DNA from: Mycobacterium sp. Marseille-P9652
Lineage (GTDB): Bacteria; Actinomycetota; Actinomycetes; Mycobacteriales; Mycobacteriaceae
Reading direction: 5' to 3'
Length of the DNA: 64,000 bases
NCBI RefSeq assembly: GCF_902652685.1
Contig: NZ_CACRUY010000010.1
Location: 62,001-126,000 of the forward strand
Below the pieces are notes generated by a model, which saw only the letters and a list, made by a program, of their open reading frames with translations, had not been told where the DNA came from and ran no database searches. A program made the translations under genes and the position numbers. Shown here piece after piece: positions 8,323 to 16,275 of the stretch (the first letter of the stretch is position 1; each line of letters starts with the position of its first letter).

Positions 8323-8612
8323 TCGGCCTCGTTCTCTTCGACCTTGAGGTGCGCGACGGGATCGTCGTCGGTGTCCGTCTTTGGCGGCACGTCGTCCGGC
8401 CGGCGCTCGTCCATTTCCATGATGGCGTGCACGGGGCAGTCCATCAGCGCGCGCATCACCGCGTCGCGGTCGGCCTCGGCGACCGTGCCGTCACCGACCA
8501 CGCACGCATATCCCCAGTCGTCCAGCGAGAAATACGCGGGCGCGTGCTTGGCGCAGATGCCGAAACCGTCGCACAGCGTCCGGTCGAGATGAATTTTCAT
8601 GTCCCGGTTCAC
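8304..8612 (-). CDS. Ferredoxin with C-terminal extension, 102 aa
   Basis: The single-cluster ferredoxin domain occupies residues 5-70, with CDGFGIC (Phe in the variable ligand position) and a distal CPVHAI. About 30 acidic residues follow (ERRPDDVPPKTDTDDDPV), which P450-paired ferredoxins in this window lack. The GTG at 8612 overlaps the stop of the NuoF-like gene; the ATG at 8600 is an alternative. No P450 is in this operon, so the likely partner is the adjacent NuoF-like flavoprotein. Confidence 0.9.
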   Translation of the reverse strand: MNRDMKIHLDRTLCDGFGICAKHAPAYFSLDDWGYACVVGDGTVAEADRDAVMRALMDCPVHAIMEMDERRPDDVPPKTDTDDDPVAHLKVEENEAEWGFTR

Positions 8613-9907
8613 GCGTATGCCACCGCCTCCACCTCGTAGGGCCGCTCGGCGCGAAACGCGTTGGTACGGCAGGATTCACAGGCGTTGTCGAGATGCCGCG
8701 CCACCGCGTCCGGAAACTGGCTTAGCAGTGTGCCCGCCACGTTGGTCGCGGCGTCGAGGGTCGCGCACGCCCCGCGGCCCCGCAGCATCACCGACCATCG
8801 CCGCAACCGGCTGACGTCCTCGGCGGTGGCAACCCCGTCGCGCAGCGCACCGGCGGCGGCGGCCATCGCGGCGGTGCCGTTGAAGCAGGAGCCGCACTGG
8901 CCGGCGTTCTCCCGGTCGAAATAGGCGAGCACCGAGGCGGCAACCGCGACCGGGCAGTCGTCGGTGAGCACCGTGATCGCGCCGCAGCCCAGTCCGGCGC
9001 CCAGGCCGCGCAGCGTCTCGTGGTCCAGCGTGGCACCGAGCACGGCACGGTTGAGCATCCCGGCGAAGTATCCGCCCAGCAGCGCTCCCGTCACCTTGTC
9101 GGATGGAACTCCGTGCAACGCAAGCAGTTCCGTGAACGGAAGGCCGTGCGGGATCTCGTAGAGGCCAGGCGGCAGGCCGGCTCCGGTGAGAGTCGCCAGG
9201 AACGTGCCGGGCGACGATGTTGTGCCCTGCGACCGGAAGGCGGCCGCGCCGTGGCGCTGCAGGAAGGGCAGATTCGCAAGGGTTTCGACATTGCTGACCA
9301 GGGTGGGCAGGCCGCCGACCCCGCGCTGGAACGGCCGTGGCGGCTTGTCGGTCGGCTTGACCGGTCCGCCATTGATGGCGCGGGTGACCGCGGTCTCCTC
9401 GCCGGCGATGTATCCGGGCCCGACGCGGCACAGCTCGACGACGCCGTCACCGAACGGGCGCTCCGCCAGCGCGGCTTCGACGCTGCGCGCCGAGTCCTCG
9501 TCGGACAGGTAGACGTAGGCCCGGTCGGCGGCCACCATCGCCGCGGCCAGGCGCAGGCCGTCAAGGACCAGATGCGGCCGGTTGCGCAGCAGCCAGCGGT
9601 CCTTGATCGAGGCCGGCTCGCCCTCCTCGCCGTTCGCGACGACGGCGCACCCGCCGGCGCCGCCGGCGCTGTCGCGAACCGTGCGCAGCTTGACGGCGAG
9701 CGGGAAGGCCGCGCCGCCGCGGCCCTGCAGCCCGCTGGCCTCCACTTCGGCGAGCAGTTCGGCGGGTTCGGCGAGCGCCTGGTAACCGCCGGCGCCTTGG
9801 TAGGCGCGGTGGTCCTCCCGCGCTCCGCCGACTTGCTCACCCAGCAGCCGCGAGCCGCAGCCGGGCCAGGCGGTGACGGTGATCGCCGGCTTGGCGCTGG
9901 TTTCCAT
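8609..9907 (-). CDS. NuoF-like NADH:ferredoxin flavoprotein (SLBB and Fe-S domain), 432 aa
   Basis: Homologue of the NADH/FMN-binding 51-kDa subunit of complex I and related dehydrogenases: GLQGRGGAAFPLAVKLR (nucleotide loop), VVANGEEGEPASIKDR (FMN site), then an SLBB segment and a C-terminal Fe-S helix bundle. The Fe-S motif reads A-G-Q-C-G-S-C (Cys338, Cys341) with a distal Cys381. Thus the first cysteine of the usual C-G-x-C-x-x-C set is Ala335, and extra cysteines (ACESC) follow near the end. The ATG at 9907 has a good ribosome site (GGGAGAG). It leads an overlapping operon with a ferredoxin, so NADH-to-ferredoxin electron transfer is inferred. Confidence 0.88.
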   Translation of the reverse strand: METSAKPAITVTAWPGCGSRLLGEQVGGAREDHRAYQGAGGYQALAEPAELLAEVEASGLQGRGGAAFPLAVKLRTVRDSAGGAGGCAVVANGEEGEPASIKDRWLLRNRPHLVLDGLRLAAAMVAADRAYVYLSDEDSARSVEAALAERPFGDGVVELCRVGPGYIAGEETAVTRAINGGPVKPTDKPPRPFQRGVGGLPTLVSNVETLANLPFLQRHGAAAFRSQGTTSSPGTFLATLTGAGLPPGLYEIPHGLPFTELLALHGVPSDKVTGALLGGYFAGMLNRAVLGATLDHETLRGLGAGLGCGAITVLTDDCPVAVAASVLAYFDRENAGQCGSCFNGTAAMAAAAGALRDGVATAEDVSRLRRWSVMLRGRGACATLDAATNVAGTLLSQFPDAVARHLDNACESCRTNAFRAERPYEVEAVAYA

Positions 9908-9930
9908 CACGAGCTCTCCCATGCCTTCGC

Positions 9931-9943
9931 TAGCCTTGCGCAC
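9931..9943 (+). promoter_or_regulatory. Leaderless-type -10 element (TAGCCT) for 9944 gene
   Basis: TAGCCT (TANNNT) at 9931-9936 is followed by seven bases and then the ATG at 9944, with no Shine-Dalgarno sequence. This is the spacing of mycobacterial leaderless promoters. It lies within the 36-base gap to the divergent NuoF-like gene. Confidence 0.55.
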
Positions 9944-10417
9944 ATGCGAACCGCGGTAGTGCGCGTCAACGTCGACCCCCCCGGTCTGCTGACGGCCGCG
10001 CGGCTACGCGAGGGCATGGCCGCGCTCCTCGTGCTGGCCCGCGAAAGCGGCGCGGACGTCGTCGAGAACGACCTGGCGGTCATGCCGGTGGGCCGTCGCG
10101 AGGTGGAACTGCTGATCGCCGGCGACGACATCGACGCGCTGAGGCGCCTCGGAACCAAGCTCTGCGCAACGGCTTTCGGGACCAGCCCGGTGGCCGGCGT
10201 CGTCACGTTCATCAGCAGGGGCACCGACGATGACGCGCACGGTGTACTCGCCGGGTTCGGGCTCAGCGGCGAGATCACCCGCACGCCCGGCGACGACGGA
10301 TTCGACATCGTCCACGTGACATTGCGCGAGAGCGACCTCGACCGCGTTCCCGAGAGCCGCATCCACACCGCCCTCGAGGCCTCGCTCAATTGCGAGGTCC
10401 ACATCCGCACGGTGTAA
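9944..10417 (+). CDS. Conserved hypothetical protein, 157 aa
   Basis: I do not recognise a family. The ATG at 9944 follows a leaderless-type -10 box and is divergent from the NuoF-like operon by 36 bases. The product starts MRTAVVRVNVDPPGLLTAARL. It has alternating beta strands and helices, is acidic and soluble, and has no signal peptide. The C-terminal part (SRIHTALEASLNCEVHIRTV) suggests a small ferredoxin-like or ACT-like fold, but this is impression only. Its 3' end is 14 bases from a convergent hydrolase gene. Confidence 0.72.
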   Translation: MRTAVVRVNVDPPGLLTAARLREGMAALLVLARESGADVVENDLAVMPVGRREVELLIAGDDIDALRRLGTKLCATAFGTSPVAGVVTFISRGTDDDAHGVLAGFGLSGEITRTPGDDGFDIVHVTLRESDLDRVPESRIHTALEASLNCEVHIRTV

Positions 10418-10431
10418 AGCCAACGCCGGCA

Positions 10432-11298
10432 TCACGATCCCAAGAATTCGAGGATCGGGGGTGCGGCCTGCACCCAGGTGTCGAACATGTTGAAGTGCTG
10501 CACTTTGCCCTTGGCCCGGTCCTCGGACGCCCGCTCCCACGCGTCCTCCGGCCACGGCGGGTCGATCAGCTTGGAGCCCTTGATCAGGCAGCTGACCTCC
10601 AGCGAGGTCCGCTTGGGGTGGTCCCAGTCGTTCTCGCCGCCGCGGATGATCAGCGTCGGAACCGTTATGCGATCGAACATCTCGTCGTCGACGCCGGGTA
10701 TGGTCTGCCCGGGCTTGGAGACGAAAGCGTTGAGCCAGCGCAGCATCACCTTGAGGAATTCGTCCTTGTCGAACGAGAGGAACCGCTGCTCGTTGTCCGG
10801 GTTCTCCTCGATGCGCTCGCGCCACTCGGGGACCTTCACCACCCCCTCCATCCCGGTACCGCGGGCGGCGAGGATGCTCGGCACGATGTAGTAGGAGCCG
10901 AGCACGAACGTGCCGTAGATGCCGCCGACGATGTTCCACACCACCAGCTTCTCGACGAGTTCGGGATAGAGCATGGTGGTGAGCATGGAATCCCTTGCGC
11001 CGCCGGATCCCCCGGCCAGGATGCACCGCTCGACGCCGAGGGCGCCCAGCAGGGCGTGCAGGGTCTCGGCCCGCATGTGGGACTCGCTCTGCCCGTAGAA
11101 CTGCACATCGGAGGCGCCGCAATTGGGCCGGTCCCACAGCAGCACGCGATACCCGCCGGCGACCAGCGCCTCGGCGAGCGGCCGCAGCCCCGGGATCTCC
11201 TTGCTGAACCGCCCGCCGGGGGTGAGGGCGATGAGATCGCCTGCTTCTCCGAGGATTTCGTAGACGACGTTTCCACCGTTCACCTCGATAGCGGACAA
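10432..11298 (-). CDS. Alpha/beta hydrolase, 288 aa
   Basis: Alpha/beta hydrolase with TPGGRFSKEIPG (oxyanion region), LLWDRPNCGASD and the nucleophile elbow A-G-G-S-G-G-A (Ser98). The TTG at 11298 is preferred. GGGAGA lies a few bases upstream, the coding pattern begins MSAIEVNGG, and the gene then starts 17 bases after the Rieske stop; a frame beginning at 11430 would overlap the Rieske gene extensively. It is the last gene of the amidohydrolase-Rieske operon. The natural substrate is unknown; C-C bond hydrolases of ring-cleavage pathways are a reasonable comparison. Confidence 0.88.
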   Translation of the reverse strand: MSAIEVNGGNVVYEILGEAGDLIALTPGGRFSKEIPGLRPLAEALVAGGYRVLLWDRPNCGASDVQFYGQSESHMRAETLHALLGALGVERCILAGGSGGARDSMLTTMLYPELVEKLVVWNIVGGIYGTFVLGSYYIVPSILAARGTGMEGVVKVPEWRERIEENPDNEQRFLSFDKDEFLKVMLRWLNAFVSKPGQTIPGVDDEMFDRITVPTLIIRGGENDWDHPKRTSLEVSCLIKGSKLIDPPWPEDAWERASEDRAKGKVQHFNMFDTWVQAAPPILEFLGS

Positions 11299-11315
11299 CC
11301 GATTCTCCCGTCGCG

Positions 11316-11729
11316 TCAGGCCATTACCAACACGTCGTTGCCGACGACACGCACCGGATAGGTGCGGATGCTCCACTCGGGCTTCACCGCGGTCGTGCCG
11401 GTCGCCAGCTCGAAACCCCATTGATGCCATGGGCAGTAGATGAACTCCAGGTCGCGCACCATCACCGCGTCACCGGCGGCGGACTCGTCGACTATGGTGC
11501 GGCCGCGGGGCCGGCCGGAGCACAGCGGTCCGCCCTGATGCGGGCAGTAGTTGGCGATGGCGTAGAAGGTGCCGTTGACGTTGTAGACGCCGACGCCGTG
11601 ACGGCCGATGGGCACCAATTTGTGCTTCCCGGGCGGTATTTCGTCTATCGTCGCCACGACGTGCTCGCGGCCCTGAGCGAGGCGGGGCTGGGGCCGCCCG
11701 GTGGTCGCCCCGTCGGTTTCCGACGTCAA
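11316..11729 (-). CDS. Rieske [2Fe-2S] ferredoxin-type protein, 137 aa
   Basis: A single Rieske domain with both cluster motifs: C-P-H-Q-G-G-P-L-C (Cys62, His64) and C-P-W-H-Q-W-G-F (Cys99, His102). There is no membrane anchor and no oxygenase catalytic domain, so it is a stand-alone electron carrier. The TTG start at 11729 lies one base after the preceding stop, within a tight operon. No Rieske oxygenase alpha subunit is present nearby, so its partner enzyme is not evident in the window. Confidence 0.92.
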   Translation of the reverse strand: MTSETDGATTGRPQPRLAQGREHVVATIDEIPPGKHKLVPIGRHGVGVYNVNGTFYAIANYCPHQGGPLCSGRPRGRTIVDESAAGDAVMVRDLEFIYCPWHQWGFELATGTTAVKPEWSIRTYPVRVVGNDVLVMA

Positions 11730-11730
11730 C

Positions 11731-12876
11731 TCAGTACACCCGGGTCTGGCCCTCGAGGACCGGCACGGTCTCGGGAAGGTGGTAGGTCGCGATCCCGTTC
11801 TTGAACATCACCGCGTCCCGCGCCGCCTTGGGCAGGTGCTTGACCAGCCAGCGCGGGTCGTCGAACGTCCAGTGCGGGTAGTCGGAGGAGAACAGCAGGA
11901 TCTTGTCGCACTCCATCCACTCCAGGGCGCGGGTCAGTTCCGTCTTGTCCTCGGGATAGTCCAGCGGTTGCGTCGTGAACTTGATGTGGTCCTTGACGTA
12001 TTCCGAGGGCTTGCGCTTGATGTCCAGCCACGACTTGCGAGCCTCGTAGATCGCGTCCATGCGCCACATCAGCGGCAGGATCCAGGAGAAGGCGTGCTCG
12101 ACGAACACGATGCGCAGCGTCGGGAACCGGTCGAAGACGCCGTCGAAGATCAGGCTCATCACCTGGTTCGCGGCCAGCAACGAATAGGTCACCATGAAGT
12201 CGTGGTTGTAGCTGGGCAGGCCCACGGGAGGTGTCGGCAACATCTCGTAGTTGCTCCGCGACAGGTGACAGCTCACCGTGATGTCGTGCTTGGTAGCGGC
12301 GGCCCAGATCGGGTCGTACTGCGGGTGTCCCCAGGACGGCCGCGGCTCCGCCTTGATCAGGATCTGCGCCATGTAGGGGTGGCCCGCCCACTTCTCGATC
12401 TGCTCGACGGCCCCCTTAGGGTCCTCGATCGCGGCGCAGATCGAGCCGCGCCAGCGCTGGTGCCAGTTGTTGTGGCTGTCCAGCCAGTGATTGTGCTGCC
12501 AGTCGTTGAGCGCGCTCGAGAAAGCCTGGTGCGCTCCGGCCAGCCGCGGCGTCCGGCCGCCGGGCTCGAGGATCGCGATGTCGGAGCCGGCTTCCATGAT
12601 CAGCTGGCGGAAGGCCATATCCGGGTCGCTGCAGGCGAATTCGCCGTCCGGCGGGAACGTGTCGACGCGCATCGCGAAGGTGTGGGCATAGTCGGGGGCG
12701 TCGTAGTAGATCAGCTCGCCGACCTTGTGGTGCTGGAAGAACTTGCTGCGCCACGGCTCGGGGATGTACTGGACGAGTTCGCCGCGCCGGGGCACGGGGT
12801 GGACGTCGGAGTCGACGCACCGGACGGCTATGCGCTCGGAGGCGGGAACCCGCTCCCGCATATGGGTCAGCGTCAT
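11731..12876 (-). CDS. Amidohydrolase-2 family metal-dependent hydrolase, 381 aa
   Basis: TIM-barrel amidohydrolase (Amidohydro_2, ACMSD-like group). Key sites are VRCVDSDVHPVPRRGELV at the N-terminus (Asp and His metal ligand region), TVSCHLSRSN mid-barrel, and LFSSDYPHWTFDDP near the C-terminus with the metal-binding Asp. The family hydrolyses or decarboxylates cyclic and aromatic-derived acids. The ATG at 12876 is preceded by GAGGAG; an upstream extension in frame would be antisense to the adjacent gene's coding pattern. It is paired with a second family member 26 bases upstream, and the two may form a hetero-complex or act sequentially. Confidence 0.92.
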   Translation of the reverse strand: MTLTHMRERVPASERIAVRCVDSDVHPVPRRGELVQYIPEPWRSKFFQHHKVGELIYYDAPDYAHTFAMRVDTFPPDGEFACSDPDMAFRQLIMEAGSDIAILEPGGRTPRLAGAHQAFSSALNDWQHNHWLDSHNNWHQRWRGSICAAIEDPKGAVEQIEKWAGHPYMAQILIKAEPRPSWGHPQYDPIWAAATKHDITVSCHLSRSNYEMLPTPPVGLPSYNHDFMVTYSLLAANQVMSLIFDGVFDRFPTLRIVFVEHAFSWILPLMWRMDAIYEARKSWLDIKRKPSEYVKDHIKFTTQPLDYPEDKTELTRALEWMECDKILLFSSDYPHWTFDDPRWLVKHLPKAARDAVMFKNGIATYHLPETVPVLEGQTRVY

Positions 12877-12902
12877 CTTTCGAACTCCTCTGCTTCTTTC
12901 CT

Positions 12903-13994
12903 CTACTGTGCGCCCGACCCGACGGCGATGTCTATGCCGTACAGCTCGGCCGCATTGCGCCAGCACAGCTTGTCGCGCTGTTCGGCGGAAAGCGCCGCGG
13001 GCAATTTGCGGACGTCGCCGCACTGCCAGTGCGGGTAGCTGGAACCGAACATCACCATGTTCTCCTTGCCGGTGAAGCCGAACCACTCGCCGGCGAAATC
13101 GACATCCGGGGGACCGTCGAGGCTGCCCTGCACGAAATACACGTGACCGGGCAGGTAGTCGCTGGGGATCCGCGGCGCCCACGGCGTCTGCTCGAGGTGC
13201 GGCCGGCCGAAGGTGTCCATGCGCCAGATGAAGGGCGTGAGAAAGTCGGCTGCGCCGTCGGCCCATACGAACTTCAGGGACGCGAAGCGCTCGAATACGC
13301 CCTCGGCGATCATGTTCATCAGGTGGTACAGGTAGTTGAGCGCCATGAAGCTGACGTACTGCTCGTAGGTGAGCGTGTGCCCGGAGGGCGTGGGGGGAAA
13401 GCCGATGCCCTCACCCGTCTCGATGTGCACCGCGACTGGCAGGTTCGCGTCGGCGGCGGCCTCCCACAGCGGCCAGAACTGCGGTTTGCCGTAGAGCTCG
13501 CGTGACTGCAGCGGGACGCCGATCTGAACCACGCGCGGGTGCCCCCGCCACTTCTCGATCTCGCGGAGCGCCCCGGCGATGTCGTCGGGGTTCACCCGGA
13601 TGGTGCCGCGGAACCGCTCCCCGAATTCCGCGGAGTCCAGCCAGCGCGTCACCATCATCTCGTTGTGGGCGGCGTGCAGCGCACTGCCGAGGTGGCGGTC
13701 GGGCATGATGCCCCGCCCCATCGGATGCAGGACCGCCACGTCGACCCCGCGCTTCGAAAACAGCTCGTGCGCAACGAAGTCCGGATCCGAACCGGGGTAC
13801 TGGCCGTCCAGCCCCTCGGTATTCGGCGCATACTCGCCGCCCGGCGCCCCGTACCAGTCCATCTCGTAATCCGGGAAGCCGCGGCTCTTGAACGGCTCCC
13901 GCAGGACCGAACGCAGGTCTTGGTTGGAGGGAAAGAAGATGTGCACGCTGGCGTCGATCACCGGCGTGCGCGTGCCGTCAGCGTGCTCGATCAC
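12903..13994 (-). CDS. Amidohydrolase-2 family metal-dependent hydrolase, 363 aa
   Basis: First gene of the minus-strand operon 13994-10432. Motifs: VIDASVHIFFPSNQDLR at the N-terminus, AVHIETGEG in the middle and VMFGSSYPHWQCGD near the C-terminus. The metal-binding segment at the start reads D-A-S-V-H where the sister protein has D-S-D-V-H. The predicted start is GTG at 13994 with only a weak purine-rich stretch upstream. The protein differs from its downstream neighbour throughout, so this is an old duplication, not a recent one. Confidence 0.88.
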   Translation of the reverse strand: MIEHADGTRTPVIDASVHIFFPSNQDLRSVLREPFKSRGFPDYEMDWYGAPGGEYAPNTEGLDGQYPGSDPDFVAHELFSKRGVDVAVLHPMGRGIMPDRHLGSALHAAHNEMMVTRWLDSAEFGERFRGTIRVNPDDIAGALREIEKWRGHPRVVQIGVPLQSRELYGKPQFWPLWEAAADANLPVAVHIETGEGIGFPPTPSGHTLTYEQYVSFMALNYLYHLMNMIAEGVFERFASLKFVWADGAADFLTPFIWRMDTFGRPHLEQTPWAPRIPSDYLPGHVYFVQGSLDGPPDVDFAGEWFGFTGKENMVMFGSSYPHWQCGDVRKLPAALSAEQRDKLCWRNAAELYGIDIAVGSGAQ

Positions 13995-14033
13995 GAGAGC
14001 CGCCCCTTGGTTCGGGGATGGTCATATGATAGA

Positions 14034-14167
14034 TAAGCTAACATTCTCGCCCATCGCCTATCAACGGCTTTCCGGTAAGCGTCTCGATTAAACATCGGCC
14101 CTGGTTATCCAGGGTATTACGGCCTGTCAGGTAAGTGTCGTTCTTGAATACGGATAATATCATTCTC
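14034..14167. promoter_or_regulatory. Divergent promoter region with GATAAT-N3-ATTCTC site
   Basis: Bases 14153-14167 read GATAAT-ATC-ATTCTC, 11 of 12 positions of the recurring palindrome. A lone half-site (minus-strand GAGAATGTT) lies at 14040-14048. The 208-base gap separates the amidohydrolase operon from the membrane-protein gene and is conspicuously AT-rich. Confidence 0.45.
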
Positions 14168-14202
14168 CCTTAGAACCGACGAGCGCGACCGGCTCACGTC
14201 AA

Positions 14203-14910
14203 GTGCCGAAGCCGGCCCCCCGCGGGCGGTACGATCCGTCGCGTGATCGCCGGGTGAGGGTCGTGCACGCGTCCATGGTGCGCTGCACCGGCCTGCTGTT
14301 CGTGATCGGCGCGGCACTGTTCGCCCTCGGTGTCCTGCTCTCGCTGCTGCCGGGATCGCCACCGCTGCTCTCGGCGGTGACCTACGCGATCGGGGCGGTG
14401 TTCTTCACCGCCGCGGCGACGCTTCAGCTGGGCCTCGCCCGCCGAGAGCTGCCCGAGGCCGAGCGGCACTCCCTCCCGTTGCGGGCGCGCACCACCGATT
14501 GGCTGGCCGCGGCCATCCAACTGGTCGGCACGGTGCTCTTCAACATCAATACGGTGGACGCCGCGGTGACGATCGGCGCGCGCCCGGAGTTGATTGACGT
14601 CGACGTGTGGGTTCCCGACATGGTTGGCTCCCTTGCCTTCCTGGTGTCCTCGGCCATCGCGATCGTTCCCGAAGTCCGGGCCCGCCGGCATTCCCACGCT
14701 GCCAGCGCCTCGCGGCGCATCGCCTTCCTCAACTTCGCGGGGTCCGTGCTGTTTCTCGCCTCGGCCGTGGGCGCGCTGGTGTTGCGCACGGGGGCCGACG
14801 TCAGCCTCGTGTGGGCCAACGTCGGCACCTTCTTCGGCGCCCTGTGCTTCCTCGTGGCGGCCTGGCTTTTCGGCTGGCCGCCCAATCGGATTCATGACCG
14901 GACCGGTTAG
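14203..14910 (+). CDS. Multi-pass membrane protein, YrhK-like repeats, 235 aa
   Basis: Integral membrane protein with about six hydrophobic helices. The segments TDWLAAAIQLVGTVLFNINT and RRIAFLNFAGSVLFLASAV resemble YrhK-type membrane modules, whose function is unknown. The start is uncertain between the GTG at 14203, a GTG at 14254 and an ATG at 14275; the charged first 25 residues are of doubtful coding value. It ends 98 bases from the convergent carboxymuconolactone-decarboxylase-like gene. Confidence 0.72.
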   Translation: MPKPAPRGRYDPSRDRRVRVVHASMVRCTGLLFVIGAALFALGVLLSLLPGSPPLLSAVTYAIGAVFFTAAATLQLGLARRELPEAERHSLPLRARTTDWLAAAIQLVGTVLFNINTVDAAVTIGARPELIDVDVWVPDMVGSLAFLVSSAIAIVPEVRARRHSHAASASRRIAFLNFAGSVLFLASAVGALVLRTGADVSLVWANVGTFFGALCFLVAAWLFGWPPNRIHDRTG

Positions 14911-14971
14911 CGTGACGGCGGCCCCACCGGCCCACGGTGGCGCCGGCGGCCCGCTCGAACGGGTTCGACCA

Positions 14972-15009
14972 CCGCCCCATGTTGCCCAACCCGATGATCC
15001 GACGTCCAT
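14972..15009 (-). pseudogene. Relic of a 3-hydroxyisobutyrate dehydrogenase-like gene (N-terminal fragment)
   Basis: An ATG at 15009 overlaps the stop of the upstream gene (TGATG) exactly as a next operon gene would. It encodes M-D-V-G, and then, after an apparent one-base deletion, the same strand reads I-I-G-L-G-N-M-G-R. This is the classic dinucleotide-binding start of beta-hydroxyacid dehydrogenases. Similarity is lost after about 12 codons. I read it as the stump of a deleted gene; chance resemblance cannot be excluded for so short a match. Confidence 0.4.
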
Positions 15010-15395
15010 CACGACGACGAACCGTCGACTTCGGAGAACACTTCCCGGGCGAGGCGAAAGCTGTCGACCGCCGCCGGCATGCCGGCGTAGATGGCGACCT
15101 GGAGGAAAATCTCGCGAATCTCCTCCCGGCTGACGCCGTTGGTCAGCGCCCCTCTCAGGTGCGTGCGCAACTCGTTGGGGCGGTTGAGGACCGCGATCAT
15201 GGCCAGGTTGAGCATGCTTCGCGTCTTCCTCGGCAATTCCTCCCGTCCCCACACAGCGCCCCAGCAATACTCGGTGACGAAGTCCTGCAGGGGTTTGGTG
15301 AAGTCGTCGGCTTCGGCCAGCGCCCGGCGGACGTATTCCTCACCGAGCACCGCGGACCGGACCTCGAGTCCGCGTTGGTAGGTTTCACGATCCAA
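15009..15395 (-). CDS. Carboxymuconolactone decarboxylase family protein (PcaC-like), 128 aa
   Basis: Small helical CMD/AhpD-superfamily protein. The long stretch EELPRKTRSMLNLAMIAVLN and GVSREEIREIFLQVAIYAG are typical of 4-carboxymuconolactone decarboxylases, which remove CO2 from a lactone in the beta-ketoadipate pathway. The thiol pair of the peroxidase-type AhpD is absent. I prefer the TTG at 15395 because AGGAGAGG lies just upstream and the protein then starts LDRETYQRGLEVR; a frame from 15431 adds an unlikely leader. Substrate is uncertain, as no other ring-cleavage gene is near. Confidence 0.9.
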   Translation of the reverse strand: MDRETYQRGLEVRSAVLGEEYVRRALAEADDFTKPLQDFVTEYCWGAVWGREELPRKTRSMLNLAMIAVLNRPNELRTHLRGALTNGVSREEIREIFLQVAIYAGMPAAVDSFRLAREVFSEVDGSSS

Positions 15396-15594
15396 TGGTC
15401 CCTCTCCTTGACCTCGGGTGCCGCAACTCATGCGGGCGGTCTACAGTCAACACCCATCTGCGCCCCCCTGTGTCGCCGACGTTCGCGGAGCCGCAACGTG
15501 TTTGGCGCAGGCGCGGTCGCCGGCGCGCGATCTCCTTGCGACGGCGAGGTTTTGAGCCTGCGGAGGGGCGGTGGCCCGAGAAGGAGGAGCGGTG

Positions 15595-16266
15595 ATGACG
15601 GGTCCGAGCAGCGACGTCTGGCAGGTCATGTCGACGGCCCGCACGATCCGGCGATTCACCGATGAACCGGTCGACGATGCGACGCTCGCTCGCTGCCTCG
15701 AAGCGGCCCGGTGGGCGCCGTCGGGCGCAAATGCCCAGGGCTGGCGCTTCGTGGTGCTGCGATCGCCCGAGCAGCGGGCGATCGTGGCCAGGGCCGCGGC
15801 GCATGCGCTGGAGGTGATCGAGCCGGTCTACGGGATGAGCCGGCCCGCCGGCGACGACCACAGCCGGCGCGCCCGCACCTACCGCGCGACGTACGAATTG
15901 CACGACCGGGCAGGGGAATTCACGTCGGTGCTGTTCGCGCAGCAGCACTATCCCACGGCGTCCGAACTGCTGCTGGGCGGCTCGGTGTTTCCCGCCATGC
16001 AGAACTTCCTGCTCGCCGCGCGCGCCCAAGGCCTGGGCGCCTGCATGACCAGCTGGGCCTCGTACGGCGGGGAGCGCCTGCTGCGCGAAGCCGTCGGTGT
16101 CCCGGACGACTGGTTGATCGCCGGCCACATCGTGGTGGGGTGGCCCAAGGGCAGGCACGGGCCGCTTCGCCGCCGGCCGCTGGCCGAATTCGTCAACCTC
16201 GACCGGTGGGGCGCGGCCGCCGACGACCTCGTGGGCGCTCTCGACCCACCAGTGACTAACCCGTAG
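15595..16266 (+). CDS. Nitroreductase family protein, 223 aa
   Basis: FMN-dependent nitroreductase fold: ARTIRRFTDEPVDDATL (Arg residues for FMN phosphate), EAARWAPSGANAQGWRF (flavin-binding loop) and LGACMTSWASYGGERLL. The ATG at 15595 has a strong AAGGAGGAG ribosome site; an in-frame start at 15571 is less likely. The insertion around residues 80-115 (rich in Arg, His and Tyr) is longer than in short nitroreductases. It may reduce a quinone, enone or nitro compound; it stands alone between divergent and downstream operons. Confidence 0.9.
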   Translation: MTGPSSDVWQVMSTARTIRRFTDEPVDDATLARCLEAARWAPSGANAQGWRFVVLRSPEQRAIVARAAAHALEVIEPVYGMSRPAGDDHSRRARTYRATYELHDRAGEFTSVLFAQQHYPTASELLLGGSVFPAMQNFLLAARAQGLGACMTSWASYGGERLLREAVGVPDDWLIAGHIVVGWPKGRHGPLRRRPLAEFVNLDRWGAAADDLVGALDPPVTNP

Positions 16267-16275
16267 GCCGTTCCG

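Noticed and set aside
11701-13038. Long plus-strand open frame of 445 codons
   Set aside because: It is antisense to two amidohydrolases and a Rieske gene with clear motifs, and its translation is rich in Arg, Gly, Val and His without domains, as expected of high-GC shadow frames.
14243-14256. TACGAT seven bases before a GTG, resembling a leaderless start
   Set aside because: The GTG at 14243 opens only a four-codon frame and is not in frame with the membrane protein, so it does not define a gene start.
14924-14940. Six-base-pair hairpin CCACCG-N5-CGGTGG between convergent genes
   Set aside because: Short stem without a T-run in GC-rich DNA; such hairpins arise often by chance.
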